From positions 186,001 to 250,000 of the forward strand of contig NZ_JALCZO010000005.1 in the NCBI RefSeq assembly GCF_023555495.1: a stretch of DNA of 64,000 nt. Reading direction: 5' to 3'. The stretch's first letter is position 1. The number at the start of each line of letters is the position of its first letter. The notes below the pieces were generated by a model. The model saw only the letters and a program-made list of their open reading frames with translations. It did not search any database and had not been told where the DNA came from. Positions 51,455 to 59,997 of this stretch are shown here, piece by piece. The DNA is from Polaribacter sp. Z022 (GTDB lineage: Bacteria > Bacteroidota > Bacteroidia > Flavobacteriales > Flavobacteriaceae). Both the position numbers and the translations under genes were made by a program.

Positions 51455-51550
51455 CAAATATATTAGACTTTAATATTGTTTACAATACCCATTTATGGGG
51501 TATTTTTCTTATCACTGTTTTCCGTGAGAAATCTCACTGTTTTCCGTGAG
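51455..51550 (-). promoter_or_regulatory. Promoter and three upstream sites of small RNA copy 2
   Basis: On the minus strand TTG (51485-51483), a 20-base spacer and TATATTTG (51462-51455). The ATACCC-N7-GGGTAT palindrome lies at 51484-51504, with TCACTGTTTTCCGTGA at 51512-51527 and CTCACTGTTTTCCGTGAG at 51533-51550. All spacings are identical to those of copy 1. Confidence 0.75.
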
Positions 51551-51588
51551 TTATATAAAATATATGAAGAAGTTTCAATTTTTTGCAT

Positions 51589-51694
51589 AAAAAAAAGCGA
51601 CTAAAGTTTAGGGGACCTTTTAATCGCTTTCTGTGTTAAACAAATATTTAAGAAATCTTCAACACTATTAATTATGCTGGGGATAAGATTCTTA
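51589..51694 (-). ncRNA. Predicted small RNA, copy 3 (proximal), C-rich loop
   Basis: Predicted transcript of about 106 nt on the minus strand, the copy nearest the GH31 gene. Near the 5' end a stem ATAAGA/TCTTAT is followed directly by single-stranded CCCC. The terminator has a GCGATTAAA/TTTAGTCGC stem, in which one T:G pair replaces a T:A pair, the inner AAAG/CTTT pairing, the loop GTCCCCTAAA, and a run of eight T. Ends are estimates. The CCCC elements at both ends are shared by all three copies. Confidence 0.66.
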
Positions 51695-51699
51695 TACTA

Positions 51700-51795
51700 C
51701 AAATATATAGTGCTAAATCATTACCCACAATACCCATTTATGGGGTATTTTTTCCTTCACTGTTTTCCGTGAAAAGACTCACGGAAAACAGTTAG
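51700..51795 (-). promoter_or_regulatory. Promoter and three upstream sites of small RNA copy 3
   Basis: On the minus strand TTG (51730-51728), a 20-base spacer and TATATTTG (51707-51700). The ATACCC-N7-GGGTAT palindrome is at 51729-51749, and TCACTGTTTTCCGTGA at 51757-51772. The outermost site (51778-51795) is in the opposite orientation (CTCACGGAAAACAGT), so the two outer sites form a perfect 14-bp inverted repeat (51759-51772 with 51779-51792), 7 bases from the GH31 stop codon. Confidence 0.73.
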
Positions 51796-51802
51796 AAAAT
51801 TG

Positions 51803-54208
51803 TTATTTACCAAAAAGATGTAATTCTGTAAACTCTTTATCTATAAGAATAGATTGAGTATTCCCATTTTTAACATTATCTAATGAAATTTCAACATTAT
51901 CTATTTGTATAGATGCTATTGTAAAAGGTAAATTGTGCAATTCAATTTTAAATTTAGAATAAGCAGCGTTAAAATCACCTCTCTTATGTTGTTGTAAAAT
52001 AAATTCGTCTTTTTTACCTGTTAGTTTAAAAGTACGTAAGCTAAATCTTCCTTTTTTATAATCATAACCATCATGAGCATCATCATATAATTTAGAAACT
52101 TCTTTACCTTCTTTATAATAAACATCTAAAGTAATTTCGTCAAATTTCTTTTCACCAACATATTGTTGAACAGGGTATTTAGGTATTACAGCTCCTTCTT
52201 TAATAAAGATTGGCATACTATCAATATCTGCATCAACCCACATTTCTTTACCTCCTTCTACAACTTCATCTGTCCAGAAATTATACCATTTACCTCTTGG
52301 AATATACATTCTTCTTCCTTTAGCATTTGGTTCTTGTATTGGACAAGCTAAAATTTGTTCACCAAAAATAAATTCATCACTTCTATAATGAGTTCCATGA
52401 TCTTCTTGATCATATAAAACTAAAGATTTTAAAATAGGAGTTCCATCATCTAAATGTTTCCAAAACGCAGTGTATAAGTAAGGTAAAAGTTGGTATCTAA
52501 GTTCAACAAACTTTCTTACAATGTCAGTAATTTCATCACCAAAAACCCAAGGTTCTTGATCTCCATGATCTCCAGAAGAATGCACTCTACAGAAAACATG
52601 GAAAATTCCTAATTGAATCCAACGTGCAAATAATTCTCCTTGAGGTTGTTCTGCAAATCCACCAATATCAGATCCTGCAAAAGAGAATCCAGACATTGCC
52701 ATTCTTTGTGCTTGGTTATTAGCAATTGCTAAATGTTCCCAAGTGGCAACATTATCTCCCATCCAAGTAGAAGTATATCTTTGGGCACCTGAATATGCAG
52801 ATCTTGTAATTACGAAAGGTCTTTTTGGATATGCGTATTTTTTTAATCCATGATAAGTAGCACGTGCCATTTGAGTTCCATAGATGTTATGTGCTTTTCT
52901 ATGAGAACAAGGGTTTCCATCAAAATCATGACGAACATCATCTGGGAATGATTTGTTAGGAACATCCATTACTGCTGGCTCATTCATATCATTCCAAACA
53001 CCTTTTACACCAATGTCTTCAATTAATTCTTGAAATAAACCAGACCACCATTCTCTAACTTCTGGTTTTGTATAATCTGGGAAATAACATTCTCCTGGCC
53101 ATACTTTACCTTTCATATAAGGTCCGTCTGCACGTTTACAGAAATAATCTTTATCTAAAGCTTCTTTAAAAACATCATATTCTAAGTCGATTTTAATACC
53201 TGGATCTATAATAACCACAGTTTTAAAACCATCATCTTCTAATTCTTTTACCATTCTTTTAGGATCTGGGAAATAGTTTTTATCCCAAGTAAAACAACGG
53301 AAACCATCCATGTAATCGATATCTAAATAAATAGCATCACAAGGAATTTTTAAATCTCTAAAAGTGTTTGTAACTTCTTTTACATTAGATTCTGGATAAT
53401 AACTCCATTTACATTGGTGAAAACCTAGTGCCCATAATGGAGGTAAAGCATGAGGCTTACCTGTTAAATCTGTATAATTTGCTACAACATCTTGCATTTT
53501 TGGTCCGTAAATGAAGTAATAATTCATTTCTCCACCTTGTGCCCAAAAACTTGTTACATTTCTTCTTTCTTGTGCAAAATCGAAAGACGTTTTAAAAGTA
53601 TTATCAAAGAAAATACCATAAGATTTGTCATTTTGTATTGCAGTATAAAATGGTATTGCTTTATAAATAGGGTCAGTGTACTTACCAAAAGCATAAGAAT
53701 CTGTTGCCCAGTTTTCAAAACGTTTACCTTTCATGTTTACTTCTACAGGTTTATCACCTAAACCATAAAAACTTTCTGCTTTTTGACAAACTTTACTCAT
53801 TTTTACGATATCTCCACCATGTTCATAACATTCTTCCCAGTGAAAACCAATTTCATCTTGATTAATAAGTTTTAGATCTAAAGCATCATATAAACTTACT
53901 TGCAAACTTCGTTTTTCTACTTTACATATAAGTTTTGAAGTAGTAACTATATAATGTGTTTCATCTTCTGTTACTTCTAAAAAGTTATAACCTCTAGAAG
54001 CATGAATTGTTACACCATATGAAAAATCATTTTCAAACTTACCTGTAGTGGCATATCTAAATCTAATAACACTGTCTCTTACAACTGTAAGTTGTAAAAC
54101 AACATTGTTTTTTGTTGTAAAATATAATGTATCTACATCTTTTTTGTAGTTTACAATTTCTGAGGGAAATAAATTTCCTTTTTGTTCTAATTCTGTGTTA
54201 ACAATCAT
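51803..54208 (-). CDS. GH31 alpha-glucosidase
   Basis: Glycosidase of 801 residues without a signal peptide, so probably cytoplasmic. GH31 hallmarks are LWALGFHQCKWSYYP (about 258-272), AIYLDIDYMDGFRCFTWD (292-309), the nucleophile Asp407 in WNDMNEP and the predicted acid/base Asp485 in WMGDN, followed by FSFAGSDIGGF. An N-terminal beta-sandwich (about 25-245) and a C-terminal beta domain (about 640-801) complete the usual plan. It would release glucose from alpha-glucan or maltooligosaccharides. The adjacent glycogen operon on the same strand supports that role. It has a 268-base gap upstream, and the small RNA cluster lies directly downstream. Confidence 0.94.
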   Translation of the reverse strand: MIVNTELEQKGNLFPSEIVNYKKDVDTLYFTTKNNVVLQLTVVRDSVIRFRYATTGKFENDFSYGVTIHASRGYNFLEVTEDETHYIVTTSKLICKVEKRSLQVSLYDALDLKLINQDEIGFHWEECYEHGGDIVKMSKVCQKAESFYGLGDKPVEVNMKGKRFENWATDSYAFGKYTDPIYKAIPFYTAIQNDKSYGIFFDNTFKTSFDFAQERRNVTSFWAQGGEMNYYFIYGPKMQDVVANYTDLTGKPHALPPLWALGFHQCKWSYYPESNVKEVTNTFRDLKIPCDAIYLDIDYMDGFRCFTWDKNYFPDPKRMVKELEDDGFKTVVIIDPGIKIDLEYDVFKEALDKDYFCKRADGPYMKGKVWPGECYFPDYTKPEVREWWSGLFQELIEDIGVKGVWNDMNEPAVMDVPNKSFPDDVRHDFDGNPCSHRKAHNIYGTQMARATYHGLKKYAYPKRPFVITRSAYSGAQRYTSTWMGDNVATWEHLAIANNQAQRMAMSGFSFAGSDIGGFAEQPQGELFARWIQLGIFHVFCRVHSSGDHGDQEPWVFGDEITDIVRKFVELRYQLLPYLYTAFWKHLDDGTPILKSLVLYDQEDHGTHYRSDEFIFGEQILACPIQEPNAKGRRMYIPRGKWYNFWTDEVVEGGKEMWVDADIDSMPIFIKEGAVIPKYPVQQYVGEKKFDEITLDVYYKEGKEVSKLYDDAHDGYDYKKGRFSLRTFKLTGKKDEFILQQHKRGDFNAAYSKFKIELHNLPFTIASIQIDNVEISLDNVKNGNTQSILIDKEFTELHLFGK

Positions 54209-54320
54209 TGTCTTGGTTGTTTATTTTGATGAGCAAAATTCGTAAAATTTAATAAAAATTATAGTCTATAAACTTAATTTTTACGATAACGTTTTAGCTT
54301 AAATTAAATGCAAAAATATT

Positions 54321-54342
54321 GCTTATTTATTTAAAAATAAGC
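54321..54342. repeat. AT-rich hairpin upstream of the GH31 gene
   Basis: GCTTATTT pairs with AAATAAGC around a 6-base loop in the 268-base gap between glgB and the GH31 gene. No T-run follows it on either strand. A TATTTTTG box is present next to it on the minus strand (54318-54311) but no TTG lies at the right distance, so I do not call a promoter. Confidence 0.3.
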
Positions 54343-54417
54343 GTAATAAGAAATCATTTTTATATTGATAAAAGAATTTTTAAAGTGATAAAAATGTTAT
54401 GTTATTTTAAGAAGTAT

Positions 54418-54467
54418 AAAAAAATAAACCCTCTTTATTATCAAAATATCATTAATAATTAAGAGGG
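54418..54467 (-). terminator. Probable terminator of the glycogen operon
   Basis: CCCTCTT at 54429-54435 pairs with AAGAGGG at 54461-54467, with an inner ATTAT/ATAAT stem. On the minus strand it is followed by a T-rich stretch, and it lies 10 bases after the glgB stop. The T-run is interrupted, so its strength is uncertain. Confidence 0.6.
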
Positions 54468-54476
54468 AAAATTAAT

Positions 54477-56384
54477 TTATTGGTATTTAAATGCAATCAT
54501 TCCTAATGGAGGTAAGTTTAATTCAACAGAATTTTCTCTGCCATTCCATTCTTTAATGCTTGTTGTTGGATTTTCGTTCTTGAAATTTCCTGTGCCATTG
54601 TACTTTTCATCATCACTATTAAATACTTCATTTAAAGTACCTGCCTTAGGAACTCCAATTCTATAGTTTTCTCTTGGTATTGGTGTAAGATTTAATACAA
54701 TAATAATATTATCTTTTTCATTATTACCTTTTCTTATATAAGACATTATAGAGTTTTCATGATCTCCATGATCTATCCATTCAAATCCTTCTGGTGAAAA
54801 TTGTTTTTGATGTAAAGCAGCTTGTTCTTTGTATAATTTATTTAAGTCTTTTACTAAAGTTTGTGCTCCTTTATGCACTTTATAGTCAAGTAAATGCCAA
54901 TCTAAACTGCCATTAAAATTCCATTCACTAGTTTGCCCAAATTCACCTCCTTGAAACAATAATTTTGCTCCAGGATGCGTAAACATAAAACTATAAAGTA
55001 GGCGTAAGTTTCCAAATTTTTGCCATTCATCACCTGGCATTTTATCTACTATTGCTTTTTTTCCATATACTACTTCATCATGAGAAAGAGGTAACATAAA
55101 GTTTTCTGTAAATGCATAGTTTAAGCTAAATGTTAATTCATTTTGATGGTGTTTTCTATAAATTGGTTCTTTAGCAAAATAATCTAATGTATCGTGCATC
55201 CAACCCATCATCCATTTCATACCAAAACCTAAACCACCATCATATATTGGTCTAGAAACTTGAGGAAATGATGTTGATTCTTCTGCTATAGTTTGTACAT
55301 CTGGAAAAGATTCATAAACAGCAGCATTCATGTCTTTTATAAAACTAATTGCTTCTAAGTTTTCTCTTCCTCCAAATTCATTTGGTTCCCATTGGCCTTC
55401 TTCTCTAGAATAGTCTAAAAATAACATAGAAGCAACAGCATCTACTCTTAAACCATCTGCATGATATTGATCTAACCAAAAGATTGCATTGCTAATTAAG
55501 AATGCTTTTATTTCGTTTCTACCGTAGTTAAAAATTAAACTTTTCCAGTCTTGATGATACCCTTTTCTTCTATCAGGATGTTCATATAAATGAGACCCAT
55601 CAAAGAAACCTAAACCATGATCATCTGAAGGGAAATGTGAAGGAACCCAATCTAATAATACACCAATTCCTTTTTCGTGAAATTTATCTACTAAAAATTT
55701 AAATTCATCTGGATATCCAAATCTTGAAGTAGGAGCAAAGTAACCTGTTAATTGATACCCCCAACTTGGATCGTAAGGATATTCCATAATAGGCATAAAT
55801 TCTACATGAGTAAAATTCATTTCATCAACATAATTTACTAAATCTTCTGCTAATTCTTGGTAACTTAAAAAACGATTTTCTTCAATTTGTTTTTTCCAAG
55901 ATCCTAAATGAACTTCATAAACAGAAAAAGGTGCATCTAAAGCATTGTTCTTTTTCCTGTTTTTCATCCATTTTTTATCTTTCCAATCATAATCATCTTG
56001 CCAAACTACTGACGCAGTTTTTGGTGGATGCTCACACCTTCTAGCAAAAGGATCTGCTTTTTCTGTGGTTATATCATTATTAGAGTTTCTAATTTTGTAT
56101 TTATAAATACTTCCTTTTTTAACTCCAGGTATAAAACCTTCCCAAATTCCACTTCCATCCCAACGTACGTTTAAGTGGTGTTCTCCTTCTAACCAAAAGT
56201 TAAAGTCGCCAATTACAGCAACCGATTTTGCGCTTGGAGCCCAAACAGAGAAATAAGTTCCTTCTACACCATCTTTGGTAATTAAGTGTGCTCCAAATTT
56301 TTCGTAAAGGCGATAATGTTTTCCTGCCTGAAAAAGGCTGATATCAAATTCTGTAAATAGACTGTGTGCTATTGTTTGTGCCAT
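54477..56384 (-). CDS. glgB: 1,4-alpha-glucan branching enzyme (GH13, CBM48)
   Basis: Branching enzyme of 635 residues that forms alpha-1,6 branches in glycogen-like glucan. An N-terminal CBM48 domain (about 25-120, with YFSVWAPSAKSVAVIGDFN) is followed by the GH13 barrel. The catalytic nucleophile is Asp315 in GLRVDAVASML, and the acid/base is Glu368 in TIAEES; PLSHDEVVYGKK supplies the conserved His-Asp region. It lacks the extra N-terminal domain of longer branching enzymes. Its start is 4 bases after the maltokinase stop, so it is the last gene of the five-gene operon. Confidence 0.95.
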   Translation of the reverse strand: MAQTIAHSLFTEFDISLFQAGKHYRLYEKFGAHLITKDGVEGTYFSVWAPSAKSVAVIGDFNFWLEGEHHLNVRWDGSGIWEGFIPGVKKGSIYKYKIRNSNNDITTEKADPFARRCEHPPKTASVVWQDDYDWKDKKWMKNRKKNNALDAPFSVYEVHLGSWKKQIEENRFLSYQELAEDLVNYVDEMNFTHVEFMPIMEYPYDPSWGYQLTGYFAPTSRFGYPDEFKFLVDKFHEKGIGVLLDWVPSHFPSDDHGLGFFDGSHLYEHPDRRKGYHQDWKSLIFNYGRNEIKAFLISNAIFWLDQYHADGLRVDAVASMLFLDYSREEGQWEPNEFGGRENLEAISFIKDMNAAVYESFPDVQTIAEESTSFPQVSRPIYDGGLGFGMKWMMGWMHDTLDYFAKEPIYRKHHQNELTFSLNYAFTENFMLPLSHDEVVYGKKAIVDKMPGDEWQKFGNLRLLYSFMFTHPGAKLLFQGGEFGQTSEWNFNGSLDWHLLDYKVHKGAQTLVKDLNKLYKEQAALHQKQFSPEGFEWIDHGDHENSIMSYIRKGNNEKDNIIIVLNLTPIPRENYRIGVPKAGTLNEVFNSDDEKYNGTGNFKNENPTTSIKEWNGRENSVELNLPPLGMIAFKYQ

Positions 56385-56388
56385 AGTT

Positions 56389-58017
56389 TTATGAGTTCAA
56401 AATATTTGCAATCCCTTTTAATGGAATAATTGTCCATTTTGGTCTTGAATTGAGTTCGTAACCTAACTCGTAAATTGCTTTTTCTAATAAGCAATATTTT
56501 AATAAAAATCTTCTTTCGTTTCTGTAACCTATATGTAGGTTAGCTTCTTTTGTAGTTGCAACATAAGTTTCCATAAATATGGAAACCATGTATTTGTATA
56601 ATAATTCTCCGTATTTAAATAAAGTTGCTTGTTCTTTTTTATAGGCTTCTTTATGATTAAATATGGTTGAGTAAATTGCATAATGAAAAGATCTAAACAA
56701 ACCAGCAACATCTTTTAAAGGAGGTTGTTTAACTTTACGATCTCTTATGGTGCTTTCTGGTTCTCCTTCAAAATCTAAAATGCAAAAGTCATCATCTTGT
56801 ACTAAAACTTGTCCTAAATGATAATCTCCATGAATTCTAATTCTTTCTCCTTTTAGTTTAGTCCAATCAAAATCTACCAAACGTTTTCTAATTTCATTTT
56901 TATTATCTAAAAAATCTTGAGCTAACTCTAAAGAATATCCTTCTAATTTATGTAAATTATTTTCAGCTAGGTTTAATCTGTTTTGAAATTGATAAGTTAA
57001 TCTGTTTTTTAACCAAACTGTATAATCTCCATTAAAACGAGTGGGAGTAAAGGCTGTTTCTTCAAATTCAGAACCAAGTGCAATGTGCATTTCTGCTGTT
57101 CTTTGTGCTAGTTTTTTTATTTTTTTAAATAAATGTAAACCAACCCAATCTATAATTTGAGGAGAAACTTCAGATATTTTAACACGATCAAACATTTCTA
57201 CATCTGGTAATTCTTCTAAAGAAATTTGTTTGCTATCTATGTTTAAATATATTTTATGAATTTCTTTTAAAAAATAGTCCCAAGCATCTCCATTATTTGG
57301 AACTAATTTTTGCATTAGCCCAATAGTAATATTTACATTTTCAGAATCAATAATATTCATACTTCCTAAATAAGGAGGCGTATTTTTAAAATCTTTTTTG
57401 TCTGATAAAAAACGACTCATTTCATAATCTGGATTTTTATCAGCATAAATTCTTCTAAAAAATTTTAAAATAAAAGTTTCATTATAAATAATGGATGTGT
57501 TGCTTTGTTCTACGCCCATAAACCTTGAAGATTCATAAGCAGGGAAATTAAAGCCTTCTGTTTTGTGATATTGTACAGGTGTTTTATCTACAGGTAAAGC
57601 AGAACTAATTCTTTCATAAACTACTTTTCTAAAGGCTTCTAAATGCATAGCATCAATAATAAAACCTTCTTGATCTTTTAGTTTTAAAGGAAGGATTCGT
57701 CCTTCTTTATTATAGTTTTCATCAGAAACAAAAGCTATAGGTAAAAAATAATGATGGTAAAAAGCTTCTATAAAATTAACTTCTAAAATTAAACCAAAAT
57801 AGATTTCTCCATTCTTTTGAATTTTAAAATATTCTGTTAATTCTACATATTTTATTTTACTAGATTTACCTCCATACCAACGTTGTTTTTGTATGTAATC
57901 TTCTAAAATATCTGATAAAAAAATGTTTACAAAATCTTTATCTTCAATTAATTCTTCCCATTTATTTTTAGAAGAAAAAAGTGCAGTATTAGATTTTGTA
58001 AACGTTTCTTTTGTCAT
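56389..58017 (-). CDS. mak: Maltokinase (Pep2/Mak-like)
   Basis: Cytoplasmic kinase of 542 residues that would phosphorylate maltose to maltose 1-phosphate using ATP. The fold is aminoglycoside-phosphotransferase-like: RIRIHGDYHLGQVLVQ carries the catalytic Asp motif HGDxHLGQ, and CILDFEGEPE carries the metal-binding DFEGEP motif, both typical of maltokinases. The N-terminal cap has the QRWYGGKSSKI motif found in this family. In many bacteria the maltokinase is fused to trehalose synthase (TreS), but here it stands alone and no TreS gene is in the window. The start overlaps the glgE stop, so the two are translationally coupled. Confidence 0.85.
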   Translation of the reverse strand: MTKETFTKSNTALFSSKNKWEELIEDKDFVNIFLSDILEDYIQKQRWYGGKSSKIKYVELTEYFKIQKNGEIYFGLILEVNFIEAFYHHYFLPIAFVSDENYNKEGRILPLKLKDQEGFIIDAMHLEAFRKVVYERISSALPVDKTPVQYHKTEGFNFPAYESSRFMGVEQSNTSIIYNETFILKFFRRIYADKNPDYEMSRFLSDKKDFKNTPPYLGSMNIIDSENVNITIGLMQKLVPNNGDAWDYFLKEIHKIYLNIDSKQISLEELPDVEMFDRVKISEVSPQIIDWVGLHLFKKIKKLAQRTAEMHIALGSEFEETAFTPTRFNGDYTVWLKNRLTYQFQNRLNLAENNLHKLEGYSLELAQDFLDNKNEIRKRLVDFDWTKLKGERIRIHGDYHLGQVLVQDDDFCILDFEGEPESTIRDRKVKQPPLKDVAGLFRSFHYAIYSTIFNHKEAYKKEQATLFKYGELLYKYMVSIFMETYVATTKEANLHIGYRNERRFLLKYCLLEKAIYELGYELNSRPKWTIIPLKGIANILNS

Positions 58018-59954
58018 TATTTATTAATTTTAAATATATGAAAAGGTAATGTTGCATGTAATTCTACATAATTCCATTCATTATACCAATTGTAACAATT
58101 TCTTGTAACTAAATCTTCAACTTCAATTTTTTGATCATGATTAATATTTAAATCATAAAGAGGAAGTTGCACTGAACCAGATTGTGAGTTGTAAGCATCT
58201 AAACTTATTACTGTTAAAGTTTCATTAGTCTTATCATCATTCCATTTATAAAAAGCAATTAATTGATCATTACCAGTTTCTAAAAACTTAATGTTGTTTG
58301 TTTGTTGATAAGATTCGTTTTCTTTTCTAATGTTATTAATTCTAGAAATTAATGTTGTTAATTTATTTTCTATAGACCAATTATAATGACAAAGTTGAAA
58401 CTTTTCTGACATATAATATTCTTCTTTTCCAGGAATTGGATCGCTTATCATTTGTTCAAAAACTGGTCCGTAAATACCAATGTTAGAACTTAGAGTTGCA
58501 GCTAAAGCATAACGTTGTAAATATTTACTTTCTGGAGCTCCTTGTAAATGAAACGGATTAATATCTGGTGTATTAGGCCAAAAATTTGGTCTCATAAATT
58601 CTCTTTGCTCAGTTTGAGTAAGATCATTCATGTACTCAATTAATTCGTGTTTAGAATCTCTCCAGGTAAAATATGTGTAAGACTGAGTATATCCTTGTTT
58701 TGCTAATTGTTGCATTACTTTAGGTTTTGTAAAAGCTTCTGCTAAAAACAAAACATCTGGGTGTTGCTTTTTTACTTCAGCAATAATCCATCCCCAAAAA
58801 TAATATGGTTTTGTATGTGGGTTATCTACTCTAAATACATTAATTCCGCAATCAATCCAATATAATAATGTGTCTAAACACTCTTTCCAAAGGTTTTTAA
58901 AATCTTTACTTTCCCAATAAATAGGAAGAATATCTTGATATTTTTTTGGAGGGTTTTCTGCATATTGTACTGTTCCATCTGGTCTCCATTTAAACCAATC
59001 TGGATGATCTGTTACCCAAGGATGGTCTGGAGCAGCTTGTAATGCATAATCCATTGCAACTTCTATACCCAATTCTTTGGCTTTAGATACCAAGTTTTTA
59101 AAATCTTCTACAGAACCTAATTCTGGATGAATATCTTTATGGCCTCCATATTTAGAACCAATACCCCAAGTAGAACCTACATCTCCATCTTGTGCAACAG
59201 TTGTATTGTTTTTTCCTTTTCTATTTACTTCTCCAATAGGATGAACAGGAGGGAAATATAAAGTATCAAATCCCATTTGTGCTATTCTTGGAAGTAGCCT
59301 ATGACAATCATTAAACGTACCATGTTTGCCTTCTTGTTCTGAAGCAGAACGTGGAAAAAATTCGTACCAAGTAGAAAATCTTGCTTTTTTTCTATCTACA
59401 TAAACTTTATATTCTGGTGATGTTTCAGTTAAAAATTTCTGAGGATATTTTTTGAATATGTCTGTAGCTTTTTCAGAAACAGCTTCTTTAATTGCTTCTG
59501 CATATGTTTCACTATTTTTAAAGATAAATATTAAATGTAATAGATAATCTTTTTCATCTTGTGTAACTTTATCTACAAGTGAAGATATTAATTCTGCACC
59601 TTCTAATAATTCTGAGTTTACATGCTGATAATCATCAATTTTTCTTTGTAAACCATGTTGCCAGTTTAAGATATAATCTACCCAACCTTCAACTTTATAA
59701 GAATAATATCCTTGTTTTGTAGTTTGAAAACTTGCTGTATATTCATCATTAAAAGTTGGAGACATTCTAACTTCAGACCATTTTTTGTCTTTTTCATGTT
59801 TGAATAAAACACTAGTTTGAAGAACATCATGTCCATCAACTAATACATCTGCAGTTACATTTACAATTTCATCTACAACACGTTTTATAAATACAGTTCC
59901 TTGGTTTATTTGAGGAGAAACGTTTTCTACAACTATTCTACTTTGATTTTGCAT
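58017..59954 (-). CDS. glgE: Alpha-1,4-glucan:maltose-1-phosphate maltosyltransferase (GH13_3)
   Basis: Enzyme of 645 residues that transfers maltosyl units from maltose 1-phosphate to the non-reducing end of alpha-1,4-glucan. The N-terminal domain (about 10-190) is followed by the GH13 barrel with WYEFFPRS, the maltose-1-phosphate region GSKYGGHKDIHPELG, the nucleophile Asp377 in FRVDNPHTKP and the acid/base Glu406 in FLAEAFTKP. The 29-residue distance between the last two equals that of the characterised Streptomyces GlgE. It lies between glgC (43 bases upstream) and the maltokinase (overlapping), which places it in a complete maltose-1-phosphate route to glucan. Confidence 0.94.
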   Translation of the reverse strand: MQNQSRIVVENVSPQINQGTVFIKRVVDEIVNVTADVLVDGHDVLQTSVLFKHEKDKKWSEVRMSPTFNDEYTASFQTTKQGYYSYKVEGWVDYILNWQHGLQRKIDDYQHVNSELLEGAELISSLVDKVTQDEKDYLLHLIFIFKNSETYAEAIKEAVSEKATDIFKKYPQKFLTETSPEYKVYVDRKKARFSTWYEFFPRSASEQEGKHGTFNDCHRLLPRIAQMGFDTLYFPPVHPIGEVNRKGKNNTTVAQDGDVGSTWGIGSKYGGHKDIHPELGSVEDFKNLVSKAKELGIEVAMDYALQAAPDHPWVTDHPDWFKWRPDGTVQYAENPPKKYQDILPIYWESKDFKNLWKECLDTLLYWIDCGINVFRVDNPHTKPYYFWGWIIAEVKKQHPDVLFLAEAFTKPKVMQQLAKQGYTQSYTYFTWRDSKHELIEYMNDLTQTEQREFMRPNFWPNTPDINPFHLQGAPESKYLQRYALAATLSSNIGIYGPVFEQMISDPIPGKEEYYMSEKFQLCHYNWSIENKLTTLISRINNIRKENESYQQTNNIKFLETGNDQLIAFYKWNDDKTNETLTVISLDAYNSQSGSVQLPLYDLNINHDQKIEVEDLVTRNCYNWYNEWNYVELHATLPFHIFKINK

Positions 59955-59997
59955 TAACTAAATGATTTTAAATAATTTAAAAGTAATAAAATTGATA

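Larger units (their letters stand above)
51105..51795 (-). repeat. Three tandem diverged copies of a 235-245 bp regulatory/RNA unit
   Basis: Three copies of one layout follow each other between prfA and the GH31 gene. The centre of the ATACCC-N7-GGGTAT palindrome in each copy lies at 51260, 51494 and 51739, giving periods of 234 and 245 bases. The promoter and site block is nearly invariant, while the transcribed part has diverged but kept its stems. No open reading frame of note runs through the units. The size and lack of short identical repeats exclude a CRISPR array. Confidence 0.85.

Noticed and set aside
51105..51795. CRISPR array or IS element
   Set aside because: Units are 235-245 bases with internal promoters and terminators, not short direct repeats with spacers, and there is no transposase or terminal repeat.
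51105..51795. Small RNAs read on the plus strand
   Set aside because: The GGGG-loop hairpins have shorter T-runs on this strand, and no consensus promoter points that way.
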